From positions 1,612,001 through 1,676,000 of the forward strand of contig NZ_AP024652.1 in NCBI RefSeq assembly GCF_019977315.1: a DNA stretch of 64,000 nt, given 5' to 3'. The notes below the pieces were generated by a model. The model did no database searches. It was not told the origin of the DNA and saw only the letters and a list, made by a program, of their open reading frames with translations. Source of the DNA: Arthrobacter sp. StoSoilB22 (lineage in GTDB: Bacteria; Actinomycetota; Actinomycetes; Actinomycetales; Micrococcaceae). Shown here in pieces: positions 17,693-25,040 of this stretch. Position 1 is the stretch's first letter. Each line of letters starts with the position of its first letter. The position numbers were made by a program, and so were the translations under genes.

Positions 17693-18137
17693 AACAAACT
17701 TTGAAGTGGTCAGCGCCGTTCTCAGCGCCGAGCCGATTTCCGTGGACCAAGCCATCAAGGCGGTCGAATCGGATACCGCGGGAGCCGTTGTCAGCTTCAG
17801 TGGCGTCGTCCGAAACCACGACGGCGGCAAAGCTGTGGACCGGCTGAGCTACAGCGCGCATCCCACAGCCCACCAGGTGATGTCAGAGGTCGTGGCGCAG
17901 CTGGTGGCAGAGCACTCCGGAGAAGCTGCACAGCCGGTTCGGATCTGGGCAGCCCACAGGATCGGCATGTTGGAGATCGGGGACCCCGCGCTGGTATGTG
18001 CGGTGGCTGCTGCCCACCGCGGCCAGGCGTTCGCTGTGTGTGCCGAGCTTGTGGACCGGGTCAAAGAGCAGGTCCCCATTTGGAAGGAACAGTTCTTCAC
18101 TGATGGCACTGTGGAATGGGTCGGGGCAGGGGAGTAG
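17682..18137 (+). CDS. moaE: Molybdopterin synthase catalytic subunit
   Basis: 151 residues. It binds MoaD and converts cPMP to molybdopterin. Motifs: SFSGVVRNHDGGKAVDRLSY, AAHRIGMLEIGDPALVCAVAAAHR and the catalytic lysine region PIWKEQFF. The ATG at 17682 has AAGGAAATC before it; an upstream TTG is less likely. It overlaps the mog 3' end by 11 bases and closes the Moco run. Confidence 0.94.
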   Translation: MGTETNFEVVSAVLSAEPISVDQAIKAVESDTAGAVVSFSGVVRNHDGGKAVDRLSYSAHPTAHQVMSEVVAQLVAEHSGEAAQPVRIWAAHRIGMLEIGDPALVCAVAAAHRGQAFAVCAELVDRVKEQVPIWKEQFFTDGTVEWVGAGE

Positions 18138-18188
18138 GCCCGAGTCACGGTTCCTCCCGGGCTCCGACCCGGCGGTAGGGTTAACGGC

Positions 18189-18947
18189 ATGACCGAACAA
18201 CTTGCTGTTGCAGTGCTGGGTGCCCACGGGCGTATGGGAATGGAAGCCGTCAAGGCTGTTGAGGCAGCCGGAGACATGAAGCTGGTGGCCGCTTTGGGCC
18301 GCGGCGATTCCTTGGAGAAACTGCTCGACGCCGGTGCACAGTATGTTGTTGACCTCACCGTTCCGGACACCACGGAGGCCAACGTCCGGTTCGCCGTAGA
18401 GCACGGCATCCACGCAGTTGTGGGTACCACCGGCTGGGACGCCCACCGGCTCGATTCCTTGCGGAGCCTCTTGGAGCAAAAGCCGGACACCGGTGTTCTG
18501 ATCGCCCCGAACTTCGCCCTGGGATCTGTGCTCGCCACCGCTTTCGCGGCCAAGGCCTCGCAATACTTCGAGTCCGTGGAAATTATCGAACTGCACCACC
18601 CCAACAAGGTGGACGCCCCATCCGGAACGGCAGTGCGCACGGCGCAGCTGATAGCTGAAGCGCGCCAGGAAGCCGGCGTCGCGGCGAGCCCTGACGCCAC
18701 GGAAACATCACTGGACGGTGCAAGAGGCTGCGACGTGGACGGGGTTCGAGTCCACAGCGTGCGCCTGCGCGGTTTGGTTGCTCACCAGGAAGTGCTTTTC
18801 GGTGGTTCCGGTGAGCAGCTGACGTTGCGCCACGACTCCTTCGACCGAGCCTCCTTCATGCCCGGAGTCCTTCTGGGGCTTCGTAAAGTTGCAGCCAACC
18901 CCGGCCTTACCGTGGGCTTGGATGGCTACCTGGACTTGGGTCTCTAA
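18189..18947 (+). CDS. dapB: 4-hydroxy-tetrahydrodipicolinate reductase
   Basis: 252 residues; the NAD(P)H-dependent second step of the lysine/diaminopimelate branch. It has the nucleotide-binding start VLGAHGRMG, then VGTTGWD, and the catalytic/substrate segment ELHHPNKVDAPSGTA. The ATG lies seven bases after TAGGGT (18176-18181) without a Shine-Dalgarno site, so it is probably leaderless. dapA is 3.4 kb downstream and dapF at 34.9 kb. Confidence 0.96.
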   Translation: MTEQLAVAVLGAHGRMGMEAVKAVEAAGDMKLVAALGRGDSLEKLLDAGAQYVVDLTVPDTTEANVRFAVEHGIHAVVGTTGWDAHRLDSLRSLLEQKPDTGVLIAPNFALGSVLATAFAAKASQYFESVEIIELHHPNKVDAPSGTAVRTAQLIAEARQEAGVAASPDATETSLDGARGCDVDGVRVHSVRLRGLVAHQEVLFGGSGEQLTLRHDSFDRASFMPGVLLGLRKVAANPGLTVGLDGYLDLGL

Positions 18948-18951
18948 AGCC

Positions 18952-19440
18952 ATGGGTAATTTCTGGACGTCCCTGAAGAAGAACCGCACCAAAATCTGGG
19001 TAGGTGCCATCACCTTACTGTTGGTCCTATACCTGGTGGTTTCGGTGCAACGCTCCTTCCTGTTGCTCGGTGACCCCAATCTGGTTGCCAAGGGAATCGG
19101 GGCCGCTTACTTGGTCCTGCCGGTTGTTGGCGCGTGGGCACTCATCCGCGAGCTGCTTTTCGGTGCACGCACCGAGCAGATGGCCAAGGTCCTGGAAGCC
19201 GAGGGCGGTTTGCCCGTTGATGACCTTCCGCGCACCCCGGGCGGGCGCATTGTCCGAGCGGCCGCTGACGCAGAGTTTGAGAAGTACCGCGCCGAAGCAG
19301 AAGCCGCACCCGAGGACTGGCGGTCCTGGTTCCGATTGAGCTGCGCGTACGATGCCTCCGGGGACCGCAAACGTGCCCGCGCGTCCATGCGCGATGCCGT
19401 GAAACTCTTCCGCTCTCAGCCCACTGCCGCAGGCCGGTGA
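18952..19440 (+). CDS. Membrane protein with TPR-like cytosolic tail
   Basis: 162 residues: two hydrophobic segments (about 14-33 and 46-68), then a soluble region containing DWRSWFRLSCAYDASGDRKRARASMRDAVKLF, which reads like one to two tetratricopeptide helices. Function unknown; similar proteins are common in Micrococcaceae. It begins four bases after dapB, so it is co-transcribed. Its last 25 bases overlap the convergent gene at 19416. Confidence 0.75.
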   Translation: MGNFWTSLKKNRTKIWVGAITLLLVLYLVVSVQRSFLLLGDPNLVAKGIGAAYLVLPVVGAWALIRELLFGARTEQMAKVLEAEGGLPVDDLPRTPGGRIVRAAADAEFEKYRAEAEAAPEDWRSWFRLSCAYDASGDRKRARASMRDAVKLFRSQPTAAGR

Positions 19441-20651
19441 CTGCCAAGGCGTGATGCGGTGTGGGCTACCCATTCCAATGGTCCGCGGTGCTGCAGCACC
19501 GCGAAACAAACGCCAATCGCAACGGCAGTGAGGGCTTGGGCCCAGTACATCCCTTCGTCCGTCCACCCCGAAGGCAAAGGCTGGTTGGTGAAGGCGGACA
19601 CCACCCAGACGTGGGCAGAGTAGAGGCTCAGGGTCATGGCACCCGGCCCGCTCAGCAGGATCAGGAAATTGATCCTGATCCGCTCCGCCAACGTGCCAAG
19701 CAGCAGGAACAACCCCACTACGGCCGCAGCAACGCCGCCGCTGTGCAGCAGGTCCAAGGTGGTCCCGGCATGCGGGGCTGCCGTTGCCAGCCACCACCAG
19801 GAGCCGGTCTGTTCCAAGCCGGTAACGTTCACCTGAAGCATGCTTTCCAAGGGATAGCCCCTGGTGACAGGGAGGGCTGACAAGGCAGTGCGGCCACCCC
19901 ATGCCTCCATGGCCAGGATCCCGACGACTTTCGCCACGCCGGCCACCGCGATCCCGCACGTCACCAGCAGCAATTGGATCCTCGCGGTGGTCAGCGCCAA
20001 ACGGCCTATCACCAGTCCGATCAACAAGTAGGAGATCCACTGGAACACAGGGTAATAGCCGGTGAAAAAGAGGTCGGCGAGGAGGCGTGCAGGAGTCCCG
20101 AAATCCTCCCAATTGGGGTTATGGCCCAACGTCAGGGGAGGTGCGGCGTCCAGCAGCAGCGGCCGGACCAGAAACGCAAGCAGCGGAGAGAAAAAGACCC
20201 AGCCGAGGGCCCAGAAGCAAAGTGCCTTGAGTCGGAGGCCCAGAAACGGCAGGATGCACAGGAAAAGGACGGCGTAGTGAACCAGGATCACTGCGACGTT
20301 GACGTCAAGGCCTCCCAACATCAGGCCGACGACGGCAATCACCAAGGCGCGCATGGCAACTCCTCGCCGGGCAGCCCACAATTCCGTGCCGCTGCGGGGC
20401 TCCTGTTTGCCCGTACTGAGCGCCAGCCCGATGCCGGCGAGGACTGCGAACAGCGCCGCCGACCTGCCTGAGAACACCAATCCCACAAAGGTCGGTTCCC
20501 ACTGCGGGGACGGTCCGAACGTGGGCATCAAGTGCGTGGCCATCATTCCCAGCAAAGCCGCGCCTCTTGCGGCATCGATTCCCGAGAGCCGAGAGGAGAC
20601 CGTGCGTTTGCCGGGGGCATTTCGCGGAGGCGCCGTCTCTTGCGAAGTCAT
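19416..20651 (-). CDS. DUF418/DUF1624-like multipass membrane protein
   Basis: 411 residues with ten or more hydrophobic segments. The N-terminal GIDAARGAALLGMMATHLMPTF resembles the acyltransferase-3/heparan-glucosaminide acetyltransferase start (R..D..RG.A...M...H), and a late LYSAHVWVVSAF segment resembles the DUF418 C-terminus. It probably transfers acyl groups to an envelope sugar, but the substrate is unknown. I see no clear Shine-Dalgarno site for the ATG at 20651. Confidence 0.75.
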   Translation of the reverse strand: MTSQETAPPRNAPGKRTVSSRLSGIDAARGAALLGMMATHLMPTFGPSPQWEPTFVGLVFSGRSAALFAVLAGIGLALSTGKQEPRSGTELWAARRGVAMRALVIAVVGLMLGGLDVNVAVILVHYAVLFLCILPFLGLRLKALCFWALGWVFFSPLLAFLVRPLLLDAAPPLTLGHNPNWEDFGTPARLLADLFFTGYYPVFQWISYLLIGLVIGRLALTTARIQLLLVTCGIAVAGVAKVVGILAMEAWGGRTALSALPVTRGYPLESMLQVNVTGLEQTGSWWWLATAAPHAGTTLDLLHSGGVAAAVVGLFLLLGTLAERIRINFLILLSGPGAMTLSLYSAHVWVVSAFTNQPLPSGWTDEGMYWAQALTAVAIGVCFAVLQHRGPLEWVAHTASRLGSHRPAAVG

Positions 20652-20701
20652 TCAGCGATCGTCTCATAATCAACCGCGCGCTGGCGGTAGAGTTCCATGC
20701 C

Positions 20702-21685
20702 ATGGAATCTGTGAACGCCCAGTGGGCCGGAGCTTTCGAGGTCGTTCACGACTCCGATGGATGGCAGCAGTTCAGACGCCTTGATTCGGCGCTGTTCATG
20801 CCCCCAGCCACGAATGGGCTGGAGGAGCGTGCCAGGATGTGCGCCGGAATCCACGCGACGTGGACGGCAACGTCGGGGCATGTGGTGATTGAAGCCGAAG
20901 GTCCGGAGGACGGATCTCCCTTCGACGTCCTGGTAAATGGAGTTCTCCGGCATCGGGTCCCTGGGGCTGGACGTGTCAGTCATGACCTTGACCTTGATAA
21001 TATGCCGCCTCACTCCAGAGTTCAGGTGTGGCTGCCGCACTATGGTTTCCTGAGGGTGCTGGAGGTTTCCCTGAAAGGTCAGGACGTGAAGGTTGCCGCG
21101 GAAACGGGTAGGAGGTGGATCGCCTACGGAAGTTCCATCACCCAATGCCGGACGGCAAATGGTCCCTCCGAGGCGTGGCCGGCGTTGGTGGCCAGGGAAC
21201 TCGGCTGGCGATTGCAGTCCTTGGGCTTCGGGGGCGAATGTCAGCTGGACCCCGCGGTCGAGAGCACGATCTCGCAACTTCCGGCAGATATCATTTCCCT
21301 GTGCCTGGGCATCAACAGTTACAACGTCGCCGCCTTCTCGGGAAGGACGTTCGCAAGCCAGGTCCTGGGGTTTGTCAGCAATGTTCGTCGGGCACACCCT
21401 GGCGTGCCCATTGCGGTCATTTCTCCTGTGTTGTCGGTTCCCCGGGAAAATGTGCCCAACTCTGCAGGCTGGACGCTGGCTGACTACAGGAAAGCAGTAG
21501 CCGACGTCGTCCGGACGGTCCGAGAACGCGGGGATGCAAACGTTCACCTGCTCGACGGTGCCAGCGTCTTCGCGATGGAGGAAGCCGTTGCTTTGATGCC
21601 CGATACGTTGCATCCCAACAACGAGGGCTACCGGCTGATGGCTGAGCGGCTGGGGCCGCGCCTGGCCGCAGTAGCCACCGGCTGA
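20702..21685 (+). CDS. SGNH/GDSL hydrolase (carbohydrate-esterase-like)
   Basis: 327 residues. An N-terminal beta-rich domain (about 1-135) precedes an SGNH fold: catalytic Ser in RWIAYGSSITQC, Gly in SLGFGGECQLD, Asn in LCLGINSYN, and the Asp/His pair in DTLHPNNEGYRLMAERL. It is an esterase, perhaps for acetylated sugars. There is no signal peptide, so it is probably cytosolic. The ATG lies eight bases after TAGAGT (20688-20693). Confidence 0.8.
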   Translation: MESVNAQWAGAFEVVHDSDGWQQFRRLDSALFMPPATNGLEERARMCAGIHATWTATSGHVVIEAEGPEDGSPFDVLVNGVLRHRVPGAGRVSHDLDLDNMPPHSRVQVWLPHYGFLRVLEVSLKGQDVKVAAETGRRWIAYGSSITQCRTANGPSEAWPALVARELGWRLQSLGFGGECQLDPAVESTISQLPADIISLCLGINSYNVAAFSGRTFASQVLGFVSNVRRAHPGVPIAVISPVLSVPRENVPNSAGWTLADYRKAVADVVRTVRERGDANVHLLDGASVFAMEEAVALMPDTLHPNNEGYRLMAERLGPRLAAVATG

Positions 21686-21769
21686 GCCGCTTTGCTGGAG
21701 TGAGTGCTCATCAAACGCACGTCACCGTTGGGGTCTGTGGTCACAACTGTAAAACGAAGCTCTTGTGTT

Positions 21770-21783
21770 CGAATATATGTTCG
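21770..21783. promoter_or_regulatory. LexA (SOS) box and promoter of the mini DUF222 gene
   Basis: CGAATATATGTTCG is a close match to the actinobacterial SOS box CGAAC-N4-GTTCG. It occupies the spacer between TTGTGT (21763-21768) and TAATAT (21786-21791), which are 17 bases apart. The ATG follows the -10 box by six bases. LexA bound here would block the promoter directly. Confidence 0.85.
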
Positions 21784-21797
21784 AATAATATGGCTGC

Positions 21798-22133
21798 ATG
21801 AACGATGCTCCCAAGCCGCCAGAAGGTATTCAAGGACCCATGAAAGCGATGAGCCCCGGGGTCGTCGATTTCCTGTTCAGGCAGCTCGTGGCCGGCGAGC
21901 CTCCGGAAGACACCCAGTGGCGGCGTGAAGGTACTGTCCTGGCTGAGCAGCAACCGGGGGCCGAGCTCGCCCGACGCCTGTCCGAGACGGATTTGGCTTC
22001 ACTGACGCCCCTGGAACTCTTCGAGTACGTTCGCGCCTCGCAGCGCCTGGTGGCTTGGGCGGAGCAACTTAAGGAGCGGGCCGTTGCTCGGTATTGCGCA
22101 GAAGAGCCAACGCGGGCGCCTAAGCCAGCATGA
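21798..22133 (+). CDS. Short DUF222-like protein with SOS promoter
   Basis: 111 residues. The last half (LTPLELFEYVRASQRLVAWAEQLKERAVARYCAEEP) resembles the N-terminal helices of DUF222 (13E12-repeat) proteins, but the rest of DUF222 and the usual HNH endonuclease domain are missing. It ends at TGA 22133 and I see no continuation in the next 200 bases. 13E12-type genes in mycobacteria often carry SOS boxes, and this one does too. It is either a remnant or a self-standing helical protein. Confidence 0.65.
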   Translation: MNDAPKPPEGIQGPMKAMSPGVVDFLFRQLVAGEPPEDTQWRREGTVLAEQQPGAELARRLSETDLASLTPLELFEYVRASQRLVAWAEQLKERAVARYCAEEPTRAPKPA

Positions 22134-22216
22134 CTGGAAGGTGCCACTCCCGGCGGCGCGGGAGTCGCACCTGCACGGAAGCTATCTTGCCGCGTTTGGA
22201 GCCCCCGCGCCTCGAT

Positions 22217-22284
22217 CACTACAGGTAGCCGCGCACTACAGGTAGCCGCGGTTATTGAGGACCATCGCGGTTAATGGGGACCAT
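22217..22284. repeat. Two adjacent tandem duplications
   Basis: A 17-bp unit, CACTACAGGTAGCCGCG, is repeated exactly at 22217-22233 and 22234-22250. It runs into an 18-bp unit at 22248-22265 that recurs at 22267-22284 with two mismatches (GCGGTTA, then GGACCAT). The 200-base gap before dapA holds nothing else except the dapA promoter. Confidence 0.85.
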
Positions 22285-22335
22285 TAGGCGGGATCCATTC
22301 TTCCAACAAGCCCGTCACAGGGTAACGTTTTTCAT

Positions 22336-23268
22336 ATGTCTGACTTGCGCGCTAACGTTCCCGCCCTTGGTACCCTGCTGACCGCCATGGTCACCCCGTT
22401 CACTGAGGACGGCAAGGTGGATTATGACCAAGCCGCGGCACTGGCGGAAAAGCTTGTTCAGGATGGTTGCGATGGACTCGTGGTCACTGGCACCACTGGA
22501 GAAACCTCAACCCTGACAGACGACGAGAATCTCGGCATGTTCCGGGCGGTCAAAGAGGCCGTTGGCGGCAAGGCTGCCATCATTGCCGGCACCGGCACTA
22601 ACGACACCGCCCACTCGGTGCACCTCTCGCAGCGCGCGGCTGAACTGGGCGTTGATGGTCTCCTGATCGTCACCCCGTACTACAACAAGCCCAGCCAGGC
22701 GGGCGTTCGCGCACACTTTGAGACGATTGCCTCTGCCACTGACCTGCCCGTTATGCTCTACGACATTCCGGGGCGTTCCTCCATTGCGATCGCTCCGGAG
22801 ACCATGATCGCGCTGGCGAAGCACCAGAACATTGTGGCCGTCAAGGACGCCAAGGCCGACTTCGCCGCCGCGACACGCGTCATGGCTGAGACGGAGCTGC
22901 TCTTCTACTCCGGTGATGACGGATTGACGCTGCAGTGGATGGCCCTAGGAGCCGTCGGCCTGGTGGGCGTTACCACGCATGTAGCCACGCGCCGCTTCCG
23001 CGAGCTGATCGACGCCGTCAACGCCAACGACCTCGCCAAGGCCAGGGCCATCAATTTTGAACTGGAACCCGTCATACGTGCAACCATGACGCGGGTCCAA
23101 GGCGCAGTAGCCGCCAAACAGATTCTCAAGTGGCAGGGAGTCCTGCCCAACTCGGTTGTCCGTTTGCCCCTCGTGGAGCCGGACGTGGCCGAGATCGACA
23201 TCATCCGCGGGGATTTGGCGGAAGCCGGAATGGACTTCGACGTCCAGGACGGTTCCGCCGGAAAGTAG
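22336..23268 (+). CDS. dapA: 4-hydroxy-tetrahydrodipicolinate synthase
   Basis: 310 residues; an aldolase-fold enzyme joining pyruvate and aspartate semialdehyde. Motifs: VVTGTTGETSTL, VTPYYNKPSQAGV, and the Schiff-base lysine in NIVAVKDAKADF. TAACGT (22323-22328) lies seven bases before the ATG, suggesting a leaderless mRNA. The RNase J gene starts six bases after the stop; this dapA-rnj pair is common in actinobacteria. Confidence 0.96.
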   Translation: MSDLRANVPALGTLLTAMVTPFTEDGKVDYDQAAALAEKLVQDGCDGLVVTGTTGETSTLTDDENLGMFRAVKEAVGGKAAIIAGTGTNDTAHSVHLSQRAAELGVDGLLIVTPYYNKPSQAGVRAHFETIASATDLPVMLYDIPGRSSIAIAPETMIALAKHQNIVAVKDAKADFAAATRVMAETELLFYSGDDGLTLQWMALGAVGLVGVTTHVATRRFRELIDAVNANDLAKARAINFELEPVIRATMTRVQGAVAAKQILKWQGVLPNSVVRLPLVEPDVAEIDIIRGDLAEAGMDFDVQDGSAGK

Positions 23269-23274
23269 CAAAAC

Positions 23275-24966
23275 ATGACCCAAACCGCCCTTCCCGGACT
23301 GGTTACTCCGCCCAAACTGCCCAAAGGCACGCTGCGGATTGTCCCGCTCGGTGGACTGGGAGAGATTGGCCGCAATATGGCGGTCTTCGAAATCGATGGC
23401 AAACTGCTGATCGTTGATTGCGGTGTGCTCTTCCCCGAGGAGACCCAGCCGGGCGTCGACTTGATCCTGCCTGACTTCTCGTACATCGAAGACCGGCTGC
23501 AGGACGTGGTGGGCGTTGTGCTGACTCACGGCCACGAGGACCATATTGGCGCCGTTCCCTACCTCCTGCGCCTCAAAGCCGATATCCCGCTCATCGGATC
23601 CCAGCTGACTCTTGCGTTGGTGGAAGCCAAGCTTCAGGAACACCGGATCAAGCCGTACACGCTGACCGTCACTGAAGGGCAGGTGGAACAGTTCGGCCCG
23701 TTCGAGTGCGAGTTCGTTGCAGTCAACCACTCCATTCCGGACGCTTTGGCAGTCTTCATCCGCACCGAGGGCGGCACTGTGCTTCACACGGGCGATTTCA
23801 AGATGGATCAATTGCCGCTGGATGGCCGTATCACCGATCTTCGGCACTTCGCGCGCCTTGGTGAAGAGGGTGTGGACCTCTTTATGGCAGACTCCACCAA
23901 CGCGGACGTGCCGGGCTTCACCACTGCCGAGAAGGAAATCGGCCCCACGCTGGACCGGCTGTTCGGCCAGGCCAAGAAGCGCATCATCGTGGCTTCGTTC
24001 TCGTCCCACGTTCACCGTGTCCAGCAAGTTCTGGATGCGGCCGCCAAACATGGCCGCAAGGTGGCCTTCGTTGGCCGTTCAATGGTCCGCAACATGGCTA
24101 TCGCCGCCAAACTCGGGTACCTCGACGTCCCGCAAGGCATCCTGGTGGACATCAAGAACATCGACACCATGCCGGATGACCGCGTGGTCCTCATGTCCAC
24201 AGGCTCGCAGGGTGAGCCGATGGCAGCGCTTTCCCGCATGGCCAACGGTGACCACCGTGTGATTGTTGGCAAGGGCGATACCGTCATCCTTGCCTCCAGC
24301 CTCATCCCGGGCAATGAGAACGCCGTATTCCGTATCATCAACGGCCTCCTGAAACTCGGCGCCGATGTGATCCACAAGGGCACAGCCAAGGTTCACGTAT
24401 CCGGGCACGCTGCCGCTGGGGAACTGCTCTACTGCTACAACATCCTTGAGCCCCTCAATGCGATGCCCGTCCACGGTGAAACACGCCATTTGATTGCCAA
24501 CGGCAATATTGCTGCCGAGTCCGGAGTTCCTTCGGACAGCATCATCCTGAGCGACAACGGCACGGTGATTGACCTCAAGGACCACATGGCGAACATCGTC
24601 GGCCAAGTAGAGGTCGGGTTCGTCTACGTGGACGGCTCCAGCGTGGGCGAAATCACCGACGCCGATCTCAAGGACCGACGAGTCCTGGGGGACGAGGGCT
24701 TCATTTCCATCATCACGGTCATCAGCCGCACTACTGGCAAGATCGTGTCCGGCCCTGAGATTCACGCCCGTGGGGTTGCCGAGGATGACTCAGTGTTCGA
24801 CGAGATCATTCCCAAGATCAACGCCGCGCTCGAAGAAGCTGTGCTTAACCACGCAGATCACACCAACCATCAGTTGCAGCAGGTGGTCCGCAGGATCATC
24901 GGTACGTGGGTCAACCGGAAGCTTCGCCGCCGCCCCATGATTATCCCGGTAATCCTGGAAGCGTAG
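23275..24966 (+). CDS. rnj: Ribonuclease J
   Basis: 563 residues; a beta-CASP metallo-beta-lactamase nuclease with endo- and 5'-3' exoribonuclease activity. Zinc motif LTHGHEDHIGAVPYLL, then HTGDFKMD, and the beta-CASP motifs ADSTNAD, ASFSSHVHRVQQ, STGSQGEP and VSGHAAAGEL. It ends with an actinobacterial RNase J C-terminal domain. It is co-transcribed with dapA. Confidence 0.96.
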   Translation: MTQTALPGLVTPPKLPKGTLRIVPLGGLGEIGRNMAVFEIDGKLLIVDCGVLFPEETQPGVDLILPDFSYIEDRLQDVVGVVLTHGHEDHIGAVPYLLRLKADIPLIGSQLTLALVEAKLQEHRIKPYTLTVTEGQVEQFGPFECEFVAVNHSIPDALAVFIRTEGGTVLHTGDFKMDQLPLDGRITDLRHFARLGEEGVDLFMADSTNADVPGFTTAEKEIGPTLDRLFGQAKKRIIVASFSSHVHRVQQVLDAAAKHGRKVAFVGRSMVRNMAIAAKLGYLDVPQGILVDIKNIDTMPDDRVVLMSTGSQGEPMAALSRMANGDHRVIVGKGDTVILASSLIPGNENAVFRIINGLLKLGADVIHKGTAKVHVSGHAAAGELLYCYNILEPLNAMPVHGETRHLIANGNIAAESGVPSDSIILSDNGTVIDLKDHMANIVGQVEVGFVYVDGSSVGEITDADLKDRRVLGDEGFISIITVISRTTGKIVSGPEIHARGVAEDDSVFDEIIPKINAALEEAVLNHADHTNHQLQQVVRRIIGTWVNRKLRRRPMIIPVILEA

Positions 24967-24985
24967 CCAGCCAGCAACATGAATG

Positions 24986-25025
24986 CCAAGGGGGCCTGAA
25001 ATCCGCGGATTTCAGGCCCCCTTGG
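24986..25025. terminator. Perfect 40-bp palindrome between rnj and ftsK
   Basis: The 20-base left arm CCAAGGGGGCCTGAAATCCG (24986-25005) is the exact reverse complement of 25006-25025, with no spacer. On neither strand does a T-run follow, so it is not a textbook terminator. It could still terminate, or be a binding site for a dimeric protein. The ftsK -10 box starts two bases after it. Confidence 0.75.
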
Positions 25026-25040
25026 GGTAGCGTGGCACTT

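Noticed and set aside
18744..18760. GGTTCGAGTCC, resembling a tRNA T-loop, in dapB; a similar GGTTCGAACCCC in ribF
   Set aside because: Both lie inside conserved coding sequence and have no matching acceptor or anticodon stems.
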